DNA from: Macrostomum hystrix
Lineage: Eukaryota; Platyhelminthes; Macrostomidae
NCBI GenBank assembly: GCA_950097015.1
Contig: CATNEN010000039.1
Span: 7,270,501-7,334,500, forward strand
Length of the DNA: 64,000 nucleotides
Direction: 5' to 3'
Numbering within the stretch: position 1 is the first letter of the stretch; each line of letters begins with the position of its first letter. A program made the position numbers and the translations under genes. Under the pieces are notes generated by a model. The model searched no databases. It was not told the DNA's origin and was given only the letters and a program-made list of their open reading frames with translations. Below are positions 33,064-43,789 of the stretch, one piece after another.

Positions 33064-35169
33064 ATGAAGATAGGAACTGTTTCTGCGTGTACACCCGAGC
33101 CAATGAGCTGTCTGTTTGACCTGCGGACCTCCGAGCTGCTCACTGCTCGGATGCTTGAAGACGATGTCAGCGGTGTCGTTGGTCTAGTTGAGACAGCAGC
33201 AGGACCTGGATACAGTCTGGACGATTGTCTCAGCTGGCGATTGACTAATGTGGCTTTGTCCGATGACTCAGCTACACCTGAATGCGCTTGCCGGATTCCG
33301 CATCTGAGCATTCTCCTGGGATGCAGGCGAGTTCTGCGGTACCTGGCTCAGATGCACCCGTGTCTTTTGCTGCTGCCTGACGGAAGTGCAGCTGGGTCTA
33401 GTCTGCTGCACTGCATGGCTGCTGCGAGTTGTTCAGGATCTGCCAGCTATCAGGCCTTTCAAAAGGAGGCGTTTGAAATCCTCCGAGAAGCTGTTTTAAA
33501 AGAGATCGATGATCAAGACTCATCAAACAGGTGTGTAGCTCTCATTTTAACCTCTTTGTTCATTTTAGAATCTGTTTTTCACACTGTTTCACTCGTCTGG
33601 AACCCCAGTCCGCAGAGAAGCTTGCTGCACAGACTATGCCTGATGGAAAATGTTCAAGGCCTGAGACCACTCGAGTTCGCCATTCTAATTGGTGCCTATT
33701 CTACTTTCAAATTCATTTTAAACGTTGAGGACTACCTGCTGATCAGCCGAGCCGAATTCGGCATTCGGGTGCGCTCCACATACAATCTGGAGGAGTACCA
33801 CCTTTTCTATGGCCAGCGACGAGACAAGAGTCCACTGGTGATGCTAACGCTGATGTCTTCGGACCAGTCGGAGAGCTATTCAGAGTCTGGCGTGTACGAC
33901 TTGCCTGTCATGAAAAAGTGGATCAAATTGACGAACAAGGACATGCAGGCTACTGTGCTGCTGCGCTTAGTAGCTCTATCGGCGATGGCTTCCTCTTTCA
34001 CGCCCTTCAGCAACCGATTCGACCTAATGGTGGCTATTGTTGCCATCGGGTACCAACTCGAGACTGGGTTTCAGCGCTACGTCAGCCTTTTTCCGAATGC
34101 TACCGCAATTAATCGCATGGACAATGTGACTAGTAGCTCGTTAAATATGACTGATTTAGAAAATTCTGTCCGGACATACTGCTCTCCAGCCTCGCTTATT
34201 AACTACCTGTCCAACAAATCAATTCCGAGCAACACAGCCACTCTGTACATTTCACCGATTTGGAACGAGCCCATCTCTCGAAAGAGTATTGTCGACAACT
34301 GGTCGATCACGCTGTTCATCTTGACCCCAGTGCTAGGCATACAGCTAGCTGTGCTGCTGTTCAATCTAATTCGAGAAGTTCAGTTTAGAAAGCGAGTCAC
34401 CGGCTGGATACCATGGGAACGAACCAGAGAATACCTGGTGCGTACTCGCTATTACCTAGTTGCGTACGCCTTAAGTTTGTGCAGCGGAATCGTTGTCATG
34501 GCCGCTTCGGCGTCGCTTTCGCAGTGCATCGACTGCACGGAGTACGTGCTCGGCCGAAAAGGTCCTAAAAATTTTCAGCTGTCAGCTGTGGCAAATATGT
34601 CAGAGTGCTTTGGCGTGCTCTACATCTTCTTTACTTTATTTAGCATGTTTGAAACCTACGAGTCTGCAAGTCGAAGCATGGCATTCCTGTGCATCTGCTT
34701 TCGCAGATCGGCGTCAAACTTCGTGACCGTTCTGCCGCTTTTCATCCTGTGGACTTACATTGTATTTGGCAGCCTGTTATACATGGCAGATTTTCGTGGA
34801 CAGGAGTTTAGTAGTCCATCCAGCGTGTTTTATTCGCCACTGAGACTGTTACTGAACATGGCTAACCCGTCACAGGACTCGACGACCATGATGCTTCATA
34901 CGCTGTTTATCTTTGTGGTCGTTATCAACATAGAAAACTTCCTAATTGCTATAATATCAAATTCATTCAGCGAGTCGGTGGGCAAGTTTGAAACCATTCA
35001 CAATTTATCGCAGTTGAACTATTCACTGGATACCTGGCGCTTGTACGGCTGGCTAACGCGGTTGTGGAGACATCGACGCGGTACCAGGACTGCACTGAGT
35101 TACCGCTTTGAGATCAGAATCTGGAGCTTAAAGCAGAACGTTTTCCATGAGAGGGGACAGTTTCTTTAA
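33064..35169 (+). CDS. TRP-like cation channel with ankyrin-like N-terminus
   Basis: A 701-codon open frame from ATG 33064. The N-terminal half (~1-300) has weak ankyrin-like helices (HLSILLGCRRVLRYLA, SLLHRLCLMENVQGLRPLEF, AILIGAYSTFKFIL). A membrane part follows from ~305. It has a probable S1, a long N-glycosylated S1-S2 loop (~350-410, several N-x-S/T) and S2 at ~414-438. Further hydrophobic segments lie near 466-488, 521-540 and 558-580, with a pore-loop-like stretch ~585-600. S6 is at ~609-632, ending FLIAIISNSFSESV, the TRP-type S6 end. The subfamily is unclear: ankyrin-like repeats suggest TRPA/TRPC/TRPN, the large first loop suggests TRPP/TRPML. An intron of 78 nt (33531-33608, GTGTGT...CCCCAG) may exist; its removal keeps frame and gives 675 aa. 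AATAAA lies at 35495. Confidence 0.75.
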   Translation: MKIGTVSACTPEPMSCLFDLRTSELLTARMLEDDVSGVVGLVETAAGPGYSLDDCLSWRLTNVALSDDSATPECACRIPHLSILLGCRRVLRYLAQMHPCLLLLPDGSAAGSSLLHCMAAASCSGSASYQAFQKEAFEILREAVLKEIDDQDSSNRCVALILTSLFILESVFHTVSLVWNPSPQRSLLHRLCLMENVQGLRPLEFAILIGAYSTFKFILNVEDYLLISRAEFGIRVRSTYNLEEYHLFYGQRRDKSPLVMLTLMSSDQSESYSESGVYDLPVMKKWIKLTNKDMQATVLLRLVALSAMASSFTPFSNRFDLMVAIVAIGYQLETGFQRYVSLFPNATAINRMDNVTSSSLNMTDLENSVRTYCSPASLINYLSNKSIPSNTATLYISPIWNEPISRKSIVDNWSITLFILTPVLGIQLAVLLFNLIREVQFRKRVTGWIPWERTREYLVRTRYYLVAYALSLCSGIVVMAASASLSQCIDCTEYVLGRKGPKNFQLSAVANMSECFGVLYIFFTLFSMFETYESASRSMAFLCICFRRSASNFVTVLPLFILWTYIVFGSLLYMADFRGQEFSSPSSVFYSPLRLLLNMANPSQDSTTMMLHTLFIFVVVINIENFLIAIISNSFSESVGKFETIHNLSQLNYSLDTWRLYGWLTRLWRHRRGTRTALSYRFEIRIWSLKQNVFHERGQFL

Positions 35170-35500
35170 TAAGAATTAGTCCCTAACATTATAGTGGCTT
35201 ATGTAATGTCGATATTCAAGCAGACGTTATTTCTATATCTGTTATCACTCATGATAAAAACGATTTCACGGTACATAAACAACTCACAAATCATATCGAA
35301 AAGAATTATTTAACACTGTATTAGATTCTGCGAGCCATTGGCCAAAAACTTTGGCTAAGAAAATCAAAGAGCCTACTTGCAACAGAGTAGCGCGAATTTT
35401 CACTCCTAATAATTGTGGAAATGAAATAATTTTCGGCCTATTGTTTTGTTGTGTCTCCCATTATTAATTTAAGCAGTGGTAAGCGTTAAGCCGAAATAAA
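35170..35500. other. 3' flank of the TRP-like gene
   Basis: AT-rich, no gene. A candidate polyadenylation signal AATAAA lies at 35495-35500, just before the retroelement remnant. Confidence 0.4.
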
Positions 35501-35509
35501 GGGCGGCCG

Positions 35510-36800
35510 ATGTTAAGTGTGAGAATTTGGTCAAGTTGCGTCTAAAAGGCAAGCCTTGCCGCTTCGAGATCCACTCGAGGTTGACAATCGTTGACTATCA
35601 CTCCGAGAAAGGATAACGACAAGGTCCTCGTTGATAATTGACGCACAGAAGTACTTCGTCAAACGCCAACTTGCGTGGTGCATTGGACCTACACCAGCGA
35701 GAGATTCTGACCTGTCGGACAGACGGAAGTTGCTATCCAGCTCGAAGGCCAGGATCTGCCGCTGCTGGTGGTCGAGCATGACGACGTTGCGCTGCTCTGT
35801 CCCGACTGGCTGACGAAGCTGAAACCGGACTGATCGAAGATCTTTGAGCAAGTCAACGCGGTGACTGGAGAGGCGCACGGCATGTTGGCGCAGTTCCCCG
35901 AGGTCTTCCAAGGCGGCCTGAGCACATATCAGCATGGCGAGGTGAAGCTGCACATGACTTCAGAGGCCAAGCACCGCATTTTCAAGGCCAGGCCGGTTCC
36001 CTACGCGCGCTTGGGGACCGCGTGGACGAGGGGCTGGGGAGAATGAAGGCGGACGGCATCACCACGCCTGTCAAATACTCGGACTGGGCTGCGCCGATCG
36101 TGCCGATGAAGAACAACACGGTACGTGTATGCGGCGACTAAAAACTGACGTACAACAGCAAAGCCAGGGCTGAGCTGTACCCGATGCCGTGCATCGAGGA
36201 CCTGTTCGCCAAGCTGGGCGGCGGCTGCAAGTGGTCCTAGATGAGCATGCTAACTGCCTTCCTGCAGCTGCCGTTTTTGTCTCGGCGCATAAGACCTTCT
36301 GAACCATCAACAAGCAGCGAGGCTTGTACCTGCCACATGCCATTCGGCATCGATTGCGCCGTGTTCAAGCGCACGCTCGACTCGCTGCTCGGAGACCTGG
36401 AATCGGTACAAGTATTCGTCGACGACATTCTGGTGTCAGGCAAGATCGGGAGAATTTGGTCGAGGCCCTGCAACGCCTTCAGAAGGCTGGTCTGCGGCTA
36501 CGACGTCAAGCTCGCGATTGCGACTCAAGTACGATGCCAGTCCCTTCAGTCTCGGTGTGGTGCTGATGCATCGATTCGACGCAGCAGCACGGAGTTATCG
36601 CCTTCGCCAGCCTGCCGAAGCCTGACCACGGCTCAAAACTCGCAGCTGGACTAGAAGTCCACAAGCCGCTCTTGGGACTTCAAGGCGAGTGCAAAGGCAT
36701 CCGGTAGTTGCATGGCAGGCAGCCCACATGCAGTCCTGGGGCAATCCGCTTCTGTCTGCAGACCGGCTGTTGGCATAGCGAGCTGTGTGCAGAACTTACC
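35510..36800 (+). mobile_element. decayed Ty3/Gypsy-type LTR retrotransposon pol fragment
   Basis: Plus-strand pieces in shifting frames match the order of a Gypsy pol. First comes an aspartic-protease end with a DWLTKL-like block (~35780-35830). An FPEVFQGGL linker follows (~35895). The reverse transcriptase has a DWAAPIVPMKN block (~36080-36120), a PMPCIEDLF block (~36180-36210) and the catalytic VFVDDILVSG (~36412-36441). An RNase H start (YDAS.., ~36530) ends it. In-frame stops and frameshifts break it at several points, no LTRs are seen, and gag and integrase are missing. GC content is much higher than in the flanks. A dead insertion, described only. Confidence 0.75.
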
Positions 36801-37564
36801 AAACTGAGGGTAGCTAATACTAATGTGAGCTATCCGGTGTAATTTGCATTTTTGATTTCTCATTTATTGTCAAAATTGGTTCAATCGTAAGCTAAGACAA
36901 AAAATAGCTAATTTCTTAGATGCTCTATTCAATGTTGCTGCGAAATACGAGTTAAAATATGATTTTGTGTCATATGATTCCCTATAATTTCATTAATAAT
37001 AATATTAGGACGCACACAAGCTTAAAGTTTCGACTTCAGAAATGAAAAAAACAAGCCGATTCAATGTGAAGAAGTGCACGCTTGATTCACCTGCTTGATA
37101 GAGCGTCAGGTCATAATTATCATAACCATTCATAATTACAGATGCATACTTCATTGGACAGCAATCCTAAAGAGTTACTTAGTCATACGGTTGCTTGCGC
37201 GTATGAAATTTAATGTCATCTAAGACCTTGACTATATTCAGCATGTGGCTGATAATGCTAAAGAAAAGGACTATAAGGCTCTGTGCGTCAAGCCACAAAA
37301 CAAGTTAAATCTTACTTTGCAGCTTATCAGTAACTTCAGAGACCGAACTCCAGAAGGCATTTGGGTCTTGCGGACTCATTTCTTGTGAGCTTAAGAACAA
37401 TATTTATCTAATCGAAAGCGCATGATAATACCAATGACGTCTTGGCGAAACGACCAACAATATCAACTGTACGCTCGTTGTAAGTTTTATAAGGCTACAA
37501 GACTATGCTACCAAATATTGCAAGAGTACTCAACAAGTGAAAATCCAAGTCCTCAGATTGCAGC
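36801..37564. other. intergenic upstream of the CUB-lectin gene
   Basis: No gene or recognised repeat is visible. Confidence 0.4.
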
Positions 37565-38861
37565 ATGCAAAAACTGGTCCTGCTGGCCTGTCTCGTGGTC
37601 GCCGCTGCGGCCGAGCATCGCTTCTACTGCAGCCCCGACTCGCCGACCACAGTCAGCTCGTCTCTCACGGACTTCTACCTGACAACCAGACGCCCGAACG
37701 AGGCCGCCTACTCGTCCGGTCTCAGCTGTGAGTTCAACGCCGAGTCGCCGAACCGCGCATTCTTTGTCGAGGTGCAGTCGTTCAAGGTGAGCTCGGCAGT
37801 GTTCACCATCAGCTCAGGAGATCAGGTGCTGTTCTCGGGCTCGAGCATTCGAGACTTCCAGAGCAGCATCATGACGCCGTCGAAGTTCTTGAAAGTTCGC
37901 TTCGACGCCACTGGCGATCAATCGAACAGCGAGGGGGTCACTATTCGAGTCCGAGCATTGGATCTGAATGGCTGTCCGCCAGGTTGGACGTACCTGTACC
38001 AGTTTAACACCTGCTACGGAACAGGCAGTGTAACGTATTACAACTATTTCGATGCTCAGAACGCATGCAACAGCATGCGGTCAAATCTGCTGCATGTACC
38101 TCTTTCGTATTCCAATGATATCAAATCGTTCATGCGGATGCTGCCGAGTAGTCTGAGGTCGTACTACACGTGGATCGGACTGACAGATCGATCAAGTAGA
38201 TTCCAACACTACTGGCTGGATGGCACTCGTCAGTTCTGGTGAGTTATTTGCTGTAAAGTCGCCAGTGAGTTTTTGTGACGACACATTGTTTCGACTTTCT
38301 TATTAAGTTAAACAGTGGTTTCCTGAATCTTTATTCTTCAGGACCTCTGAGATAAGTTGCAACTCTGACGGCGCATCAAGCACTTGCTACTCGTACGAAC
38401 GCTGTGCAACATTCAACGATAGGAAAAATTTGTATGCTATTTACATGGACGATTGCGACGACAGGAACAAGTACGCCTGCTCTGCGCCCCCAGGTGGCAC
38501 CAGCAACTTCTACCGCGTGCCTAACACACCCTACGGGCCTAGCGTGACGACCAGTTCCAGTATCTGGACTTCGGTCATCGTCGGCGTCTCTCTGTTCGTA
38601 TTCGGTCTCATGATTGTCGGGATTTACACGGCTATTAATCATCGACGCGTCCAGGCTAGGCGCATGAATCAGGGCCCCGCGTCCGTCGTGGTGTCCAGCG
38701 CCCAAGTGACCATCGCGCCACCCGGCAGTTACCCAGCCCAGCCGAGGTACCCGGCGCCGCAGCTGTACCCCACGGGAGCGCCGAGCTCACAGTTCTCAGC
38801 CGCGCCGCCCTCCTACAGCGCAGTGATGGCTGGGCAGGCGAACCCTGGTTTCGACAAGTGA
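37565..38861 (+). CDS. type I membrane protein with CUB and C-type lectin domains
   Basis: Two exons: 37565-38238 and 38342-38861 (intron 103 bp, TG|GTGAGT...TTCTTCAG|G, splitting a Trp codon), giving 397 aa. Residues 1-16 are a signal peptide. A CUB-like domain (~20-135) begins FYCSPDSP. A C-type lectin-like domain (~138-295) begins CPPGWTYLYQFNTCYG, has YYTWIGLTDRSS and W.DGTRQFW, and ends CDDRNKYAC. The EPN/QPD and WND motifs are not evident, so calcium-sugar binding is doubtful. One TM helix (IWTSVIVGVSLFVFGLMIVG) is followed by a basic stop-transfer. The cytoplasmic tail is Pro/Tyr/Ser-rich with a terminal PPSYSAV, a PPxY motif that WW-domain (Nedd4-type) ligases bind. AATAAA lies at 38969. 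It could be an endocytic or adhesion receptor; the ligand is unknown. Confidence 0.87.
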
Positions 38862-38968
38862 ATGACACTTGAAAATCCTTAACATGAAGACTTCGATGAT
38901 TCAGAATAACGATTAAGAGTATATGAATGTAAATTATTATGAATGTAAATAACAATGGACGCTCGGAA

Positions 38969-38974
38969 AATAAA
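38969..38974 (+). terminator. polyadenylation signal of the CUB-lectin gene
   Basis: AATAAA lies 108 bp after the stop codon in an A-rich context (GGAAAATAAATAAG), the only canonical hexamer nearby. Confidence 0.55.
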
Positions 38975-39047
38975 TAAGATAAAGTAATTTCAAGTTAACC
39001 GATGAAACGGTGTTAGTGCCTAGCGTGCTTTATGTGATACGAGTACA

Positions 39048-39317
39048 TTAATTTGCTCCCTCCCCCTGGTTGGCGGGAACTGTTTTAAGTTCCGTCGTGG
39101 TCTTACTTAGTCCGACCTGCTGTGTGACTGTTAAAACTTCTTTTTTAAATGTTTGATTTGCTCGTTTTTTACGTTCTAATTCCATTAAATTGCTGAGCAT
39201 CGACCTTTGTCGAATGGTAGGAGGTTGTCGTTGCTGTGCAAATTGTTGTCTGAAGACTGAGAACTGATAATTAACTTTCTCTTTCAGATAGTTTGAGGAT
39301 ATCAATAAATCTTCCAA
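39048..39317 (-). other. 89-codon open frame, unassigned
   Basis: A lysine/glutamine-rich, low-hydrophobicity open frame without a recognised domain. Because it lies next to a retroelement remnant it may be part of a mobile element. Coding status is not supported by anything else. Confidence 0.2.
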
Positions 39318-39384
39318 ACATATATATATACTCGTATATGTATGTATTCATGAGCTCTCTATTGAACTTATCATGTAAAGATGC

Positions 39385-39850
39385 TAGTTGCCGTCATATA
39401 AGTTCGATACCCATTGGAGACAAAGGACACAGAACTCAAGCAAGCTAAGTCACTTCTTTTACTCTTTTAAGCAATATTATTCAGCCGAAAAATATTTACA
39501 ACAAATATGCAAACCGGGTTTGAGACGTACCAAATCTTCGTTTAGACTAGGAAACCATAAGCTAGCTTGCGAAACATTGGGAACTGCGAGACCAAAAATT
39601 CCGTATGAGAATAGATTATGCAGTAAGTGCAAAACGAGGTCCACTTCCTACTTAAGTGCAGTTGGAATATGTATAGCGCCGCACGTTCGAATTTCGAAAA
39701 GAACATTTCTGGGAAAACTCCTAATTTCGCATCCTTAACAGCAGAAGAGAAATCTAACTACATGATGGCACAAGACGATAGGGAAACCACTGAAGCTTTA
39801 GCAAAGTACATCATAGATATCTCTAAAATAAGGGAACAGCTGCCCTGAAG
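39385..39850 (+). mobile_element. non-LTR retrotransposon C-terminal remnant
   Basis: Two overlapping frames (39388-39738, then 39627-39848) together resemble the region after the reverse transcriptase in many non-LTR elements: LGNHKLACETLGTARPKIP, an LCSKCK cysteine pair, then after a frameshift near 39630 EVHFLLKCSWN. The upstream polymerase is missing. A decayed fragment. Confidence 0.55.
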
Positions 39851-40070
39851 CTATTAACATTTACCGATATACATTTATTTTTTATTCCTGGCGTCACTTG
39901 TGTTTTTTGCTGCTCCTATTTTTAACACCTTTTGCTCTTTCCTTCCCAGCTCAATAGTTAATTCTTACAAAACTTCGCCTTTTATGTTCTTTTTTGTCGA
40001 GTAAAATATTGTCAAAAATAAAAAAATTATAATCAGCACTGATTGATCGCGTTCGCGTTTGATTAATAAT

Positions 40071-40104
<34 letters not shown>

Positions 40105-40485
40105 CGTATATTTATAGGTTTATTGTGCGGATTTTTAGTTATAATTAAGTGAAACGAATTTCGTTTGTCATTTGGATAATGCGAAGCTAACTGATCTGAT
40201 TCGTCAAAAGCTACTCAGTTCGAATAATTGTAAGACTAAACTTACTGTCCATGTACTCGCAGCTTTATGCATGTTCGCCAGCTAAGCATTTAGAAACCAT
40301 ATACGAAGTATAGCTAGGTTGAACTCCCAAAATAACGGTTGCTTACATTTGCAGCTGTGAATCAACACTAAAGTAGGATTTGTATGTGTCTATCAATCGA
40401 TATCGAAATATGAAGACAGAGGTCAGTTATATTGGCGCAGAGCAGAGAGGAACGTCGTCATTGGTTCCGCCCAGGTTGCGCACTG
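39851..40485. other. spacer with an (AAT)n tract
   Basis: Contains a short (AAT)n microsatellite at ~40072-40103; no gene is visible. Confidence 0.5.
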
Positions 40486-42781
40486 CTACCAGAAGACGCA
40501 TTTCTTGTTCGGGTTCATGCTCTGCTTCGGCTTGCACTGAAACACTCTAGAAAAGTCCTCGCTATTCTCAATCATGCCTCTAATCCGAATATGTGGAGGG
40601 CTGTGCCTGGACCACAAAAACTTATCCATCAAAACCTCAGGCTCCACTTTGGAGCAGTAAGCCTGTACGGCGTGAATGAAAAACAGTCGATCCGTTGTAA
40701 GGCTGTCTGGCAGGTTGGGAAGTCGCACGGCTTTGCGGCTGCGATCTGATGACTGTTTCTGAAGCTGCAGCGCTCTGAACGCAGCCTGGATGCCCATCAG
40801 GTCGGAGATGTCGTTTCCGCGGGTCATTCTTGATTTATGCAGTCGGCCAGGTAAGAATTCATACTTGCCGTATCGAGTTGTCACGCACTCCATTCGCTCG
40901 AGGTAGCCAGCCTCCGTAATGTTATCCCAGAAGTGGCCACGAACGCCCTGCTTGTTCAGCTCGTGGCCAACATCGTCAAAGCCGTGTCCAATTTCGTGAC
41001 CAATTACAATGCCGATGCCGGCGAGATTCACATAGTCAGGAAAGCTCCTGTGGTAGAGGAAGGGCGTGAGAATTCCCATCGGAAATATTATCTGGTTTTT
41101 GCGGTTCTCGCTGAATGCGTTCACAAGTAGCCCACTAAACCGAGGAAAAAACGACGCTGATGTTTCGCCAGACAGCAGATTGTTCTGGTGTCCGGCGGAG
41201 GCACACAAAGCGAGAGAGAAGAGTGTACCAAATTTTGCTTTTGATTTTCCTCTCGCTTCCAGCGAGCGAATGGTCGACGCGTAGAATGCTTTCAATTGCT
41301 CAGCCGACACGATGTCGAATCCGATTTGTTGTTTCATTGTCATTATCTTCTCAGAGATGGCGCCCTTAGCACTCTGTGTGATCCAATCCTGTCTCAGCAC
41401 ATTCTGGATTGTCGCATCCTGAATAAGTTCAACTAGTCGGCGTACGTTACCAAAGTACTCAGCGTGATAGGCTTTCTGGTACATTTGCTCAACAACTGGC
41501 GGTAGTAACGCTTTTGTCAATAAAATACAAGAATCGATGGGGTCATTTTCCAGCTCAGGCACTCTGGTAAGCTCCCTGTGGTGACGCAGCCACTGAATAC
41601 GCAAGTCGGCCGGAAGATATTTATAAAAAACTAAGCATCCAGTTTACCAAGAGGAAAGAGTAATGCGCCGCAGAAAATCGAACATCAGATCCCATTCTGT
41701 GCGCACGACGCTTGAAGAAGGATGCAAAGCGGATAACAGCGTCTGCGTAGGTAAGAGTCTTCATCCGACCCGACCGGATTTGAATAGGCGTGTCCTGACT
41801 GACCTTTCCGTCGAGAACACCGCCAAAGAACAATGTCCACGAGAATGGATCCTGTGGATCCGCGCACCTGCTGAAAGCATCCAACTGGCGGATAGTCAGG
41901 TCCATACTGTTGGATCCCAGAAGCTCGACAACAACGCTGCAGTTTGGCCTCTGTCGCAGCTCTGCCTCGGATAGGTTATCTTCTATTGTCATATTGGTCT
42001 TTAGCTCCTGAACGATGACAGCAAACAGCGTAGAGTTGGAAAGGTCAAGTCTTGATGCAGCCGGTAGCGTCAAGAAGAAGTTTGTAAAGGCCGAGTAATT
42101 CGTCGCATTTGAATAATAATCCGGACTAAGGCTCAGACGAACTCTACTGGAGTTTGTATTAGACGAACTGAAATTGGCTTTCTGGGACCTAGGGCGCAGA
42201 ATAAACGTATGATCGATCACCGGCCCAACTTCAACAAGAGGCCAAACAGCAAGCCGGACCATTCTAGAAAGTGCCGATTCGAATGTACCGTTGCCATCCG
42301 TGTTGATGTTATTGGTGCGGATATCATCTAACAGGTGCTCAAGAACTGCTGTCCGCGCTGCCAAACCCAGCTGCTACAGCTGCGGAACAGGTCCCTGGCG
42401 AGGCGGTACATCCTGTTAACGCCAGGTTCCGAGTTGTTGACGCTTCGCTGAGCATACATGAGCAGCTCAAACACACGCTTGTACAGGTGTCTGCGGACCG
42501 TATTCACGCCGGACTCCATCACGGATGGCTCGTAGGAATATTTTGACCACGTCACGGAGCCAGGGTCGTACAAAGTGCTGGGCTCATAATTTCCACAGGC
42601 GTAGGCGCTGAAGTCTTCGCATGGATCAGCCGAGAGGTTCATGTTTTGCGTGATCTGCGCAGACAGAGCCAGGCACTCCGGTGTGCGGCAGATGTCCGCG
42701 CTGGTCACTGAGGTGTCTTCGGCTACAGTGGTCGCCACAGACAATCAGAATGAACAGTAGGGCCTTCAGCAGCGTAGCCAT
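40486..42781 (-). pseudogene. neprilysin-like (M13) metallopeptidase, frameshifted
   Basis: Read on the minus strand from ATG 42779-42781 (MATLLKALLFIL.., a signal peptide or anchor) it follows the M13 order: CRTPECLALS, NLSADPCEDFSAYACGNY, DLFRSC, NQIIFPMGIL, GIVIGHEIGHGFDD (HExxH at ~40984-40998) and RIRGMIENSEDFSRVFQC with a final NKKCVFW. The frame is broken three times without plausible introns: near 42735 (after the signal peptide), near 42355-42385 (after DLFRSC) and at the A6 run 41625-41630. The zinc-ligand Glu of the ENxxD motif is replaced: the segment reads GNDISDLMG at ~40792-40819. Active M13 enzymes cleave small peptides at the cell surface; this copy cannot encode one as read. 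A polymorphic or assembly indel could explain one shift, hardly three plus the ligand loss. Confidence 0.8.
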
Positions 42782-42999
42782 CTGAGTGCACACGTCAAAA
42801 TAAGAATGTTACGCTTAAAATATATAATATTTTTACAACGGCCTCTTGACGCATGAACTACGACAGTGAAGACGCTGACCACTGCGCACACACAAGCACA
42901 CGGATTCAATAGTGGAAAAATTCTCACAAACGTTCTTAATAACTTGTGCATTGACCATAGTAAGAATATAATTAATATTTGCAAGACGGATGTGAACGC

Positions 43000-43210
43000 T
43001 CACATGGACACTGACACACACACGGGGTGCATATTACTTTTTGATCGTCAGGCAGTGTGCACTCTCACAGAAACTTAAGGATTGGCCCTCATTGTTGTTA
43101 ATTACACGACAAACCATCAAGCCTTGTCTACGCGTCTGCACCCCAAATGAATGTGGAAGGGACCTTGGTGCGAGAGGCAGACGCGTTAGACCACTGTGCC
43201 AGTCACCCCT
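43000..43210 (-). mobile_element. SINE family B copy
   Basis: Blocks TTTGATCGTCAGGCAGTGTG, CACGACAAACCATCAAGCC, CTGCACCCCAAATGAATGTG and GGTGCGAGAGGCAGACGCGT follow family B order in minus orientation. A second scrap (GGATTCGAACTCAAGGACAT, ~43305-43330) lies next to it. 43381-43789 shows nothing further. Confidence 0.6.
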
Positions 43211-43789
43211 AGAAACGTATGCACAAATCCCCGGAATTTTTCCTCTTCAGCAGAGTACACGATATGTATATGTAATGAGACCAACCTTCGCAGCCGTCTT
43301 CTGCGGATTCGAACTCAAGGACATTTTTTGCGACAGACGGACCATACAGCACCCACCCCCCACCTTGAGAACCCATTGACTTTAAGAACAGCAGTTTGAT
43401 GACAAAATAGTGGTGTACTTACTGTTTTTTCAAGCTGAAGTCAAAGCGCTTAAAATATTTCCTCACAATCGTCGCTTTGAAGTGAAATATATTTGCTAGC
43501 ATGAGAAGAGACCGTGTTTAAAAGCAATCCAGGCCCCTTGGATTCAAGATGCGATCGCTTGGCAGCATCGAATTAAAAGTCATTAAAACACGACGAAGCG
43601 TGTTTTTAACGAAAAATTCGATATAACGTCTATGTTCAATGGCAATGCATTCATCGTGCATCTAACGCCAGTAGCGTGTGATTAATGCAATAAACGCACG
43701 CTGAAACAGGAACTGAAACAGATATATTTAATTACGAACTCAACAGGGATATTAGTATCAAGCAGTAAACATGCAGTCTATTAATATTG

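Noticed and set aside
33531..33568. 38-nt intron in the TRP-like gene (GTGTGT..CATTTTAG)
   Set aside because: Its removal shifts the frame and destroys the downstream ankyrin-like and channel sequence. The 78-nt alternative keeps frame.
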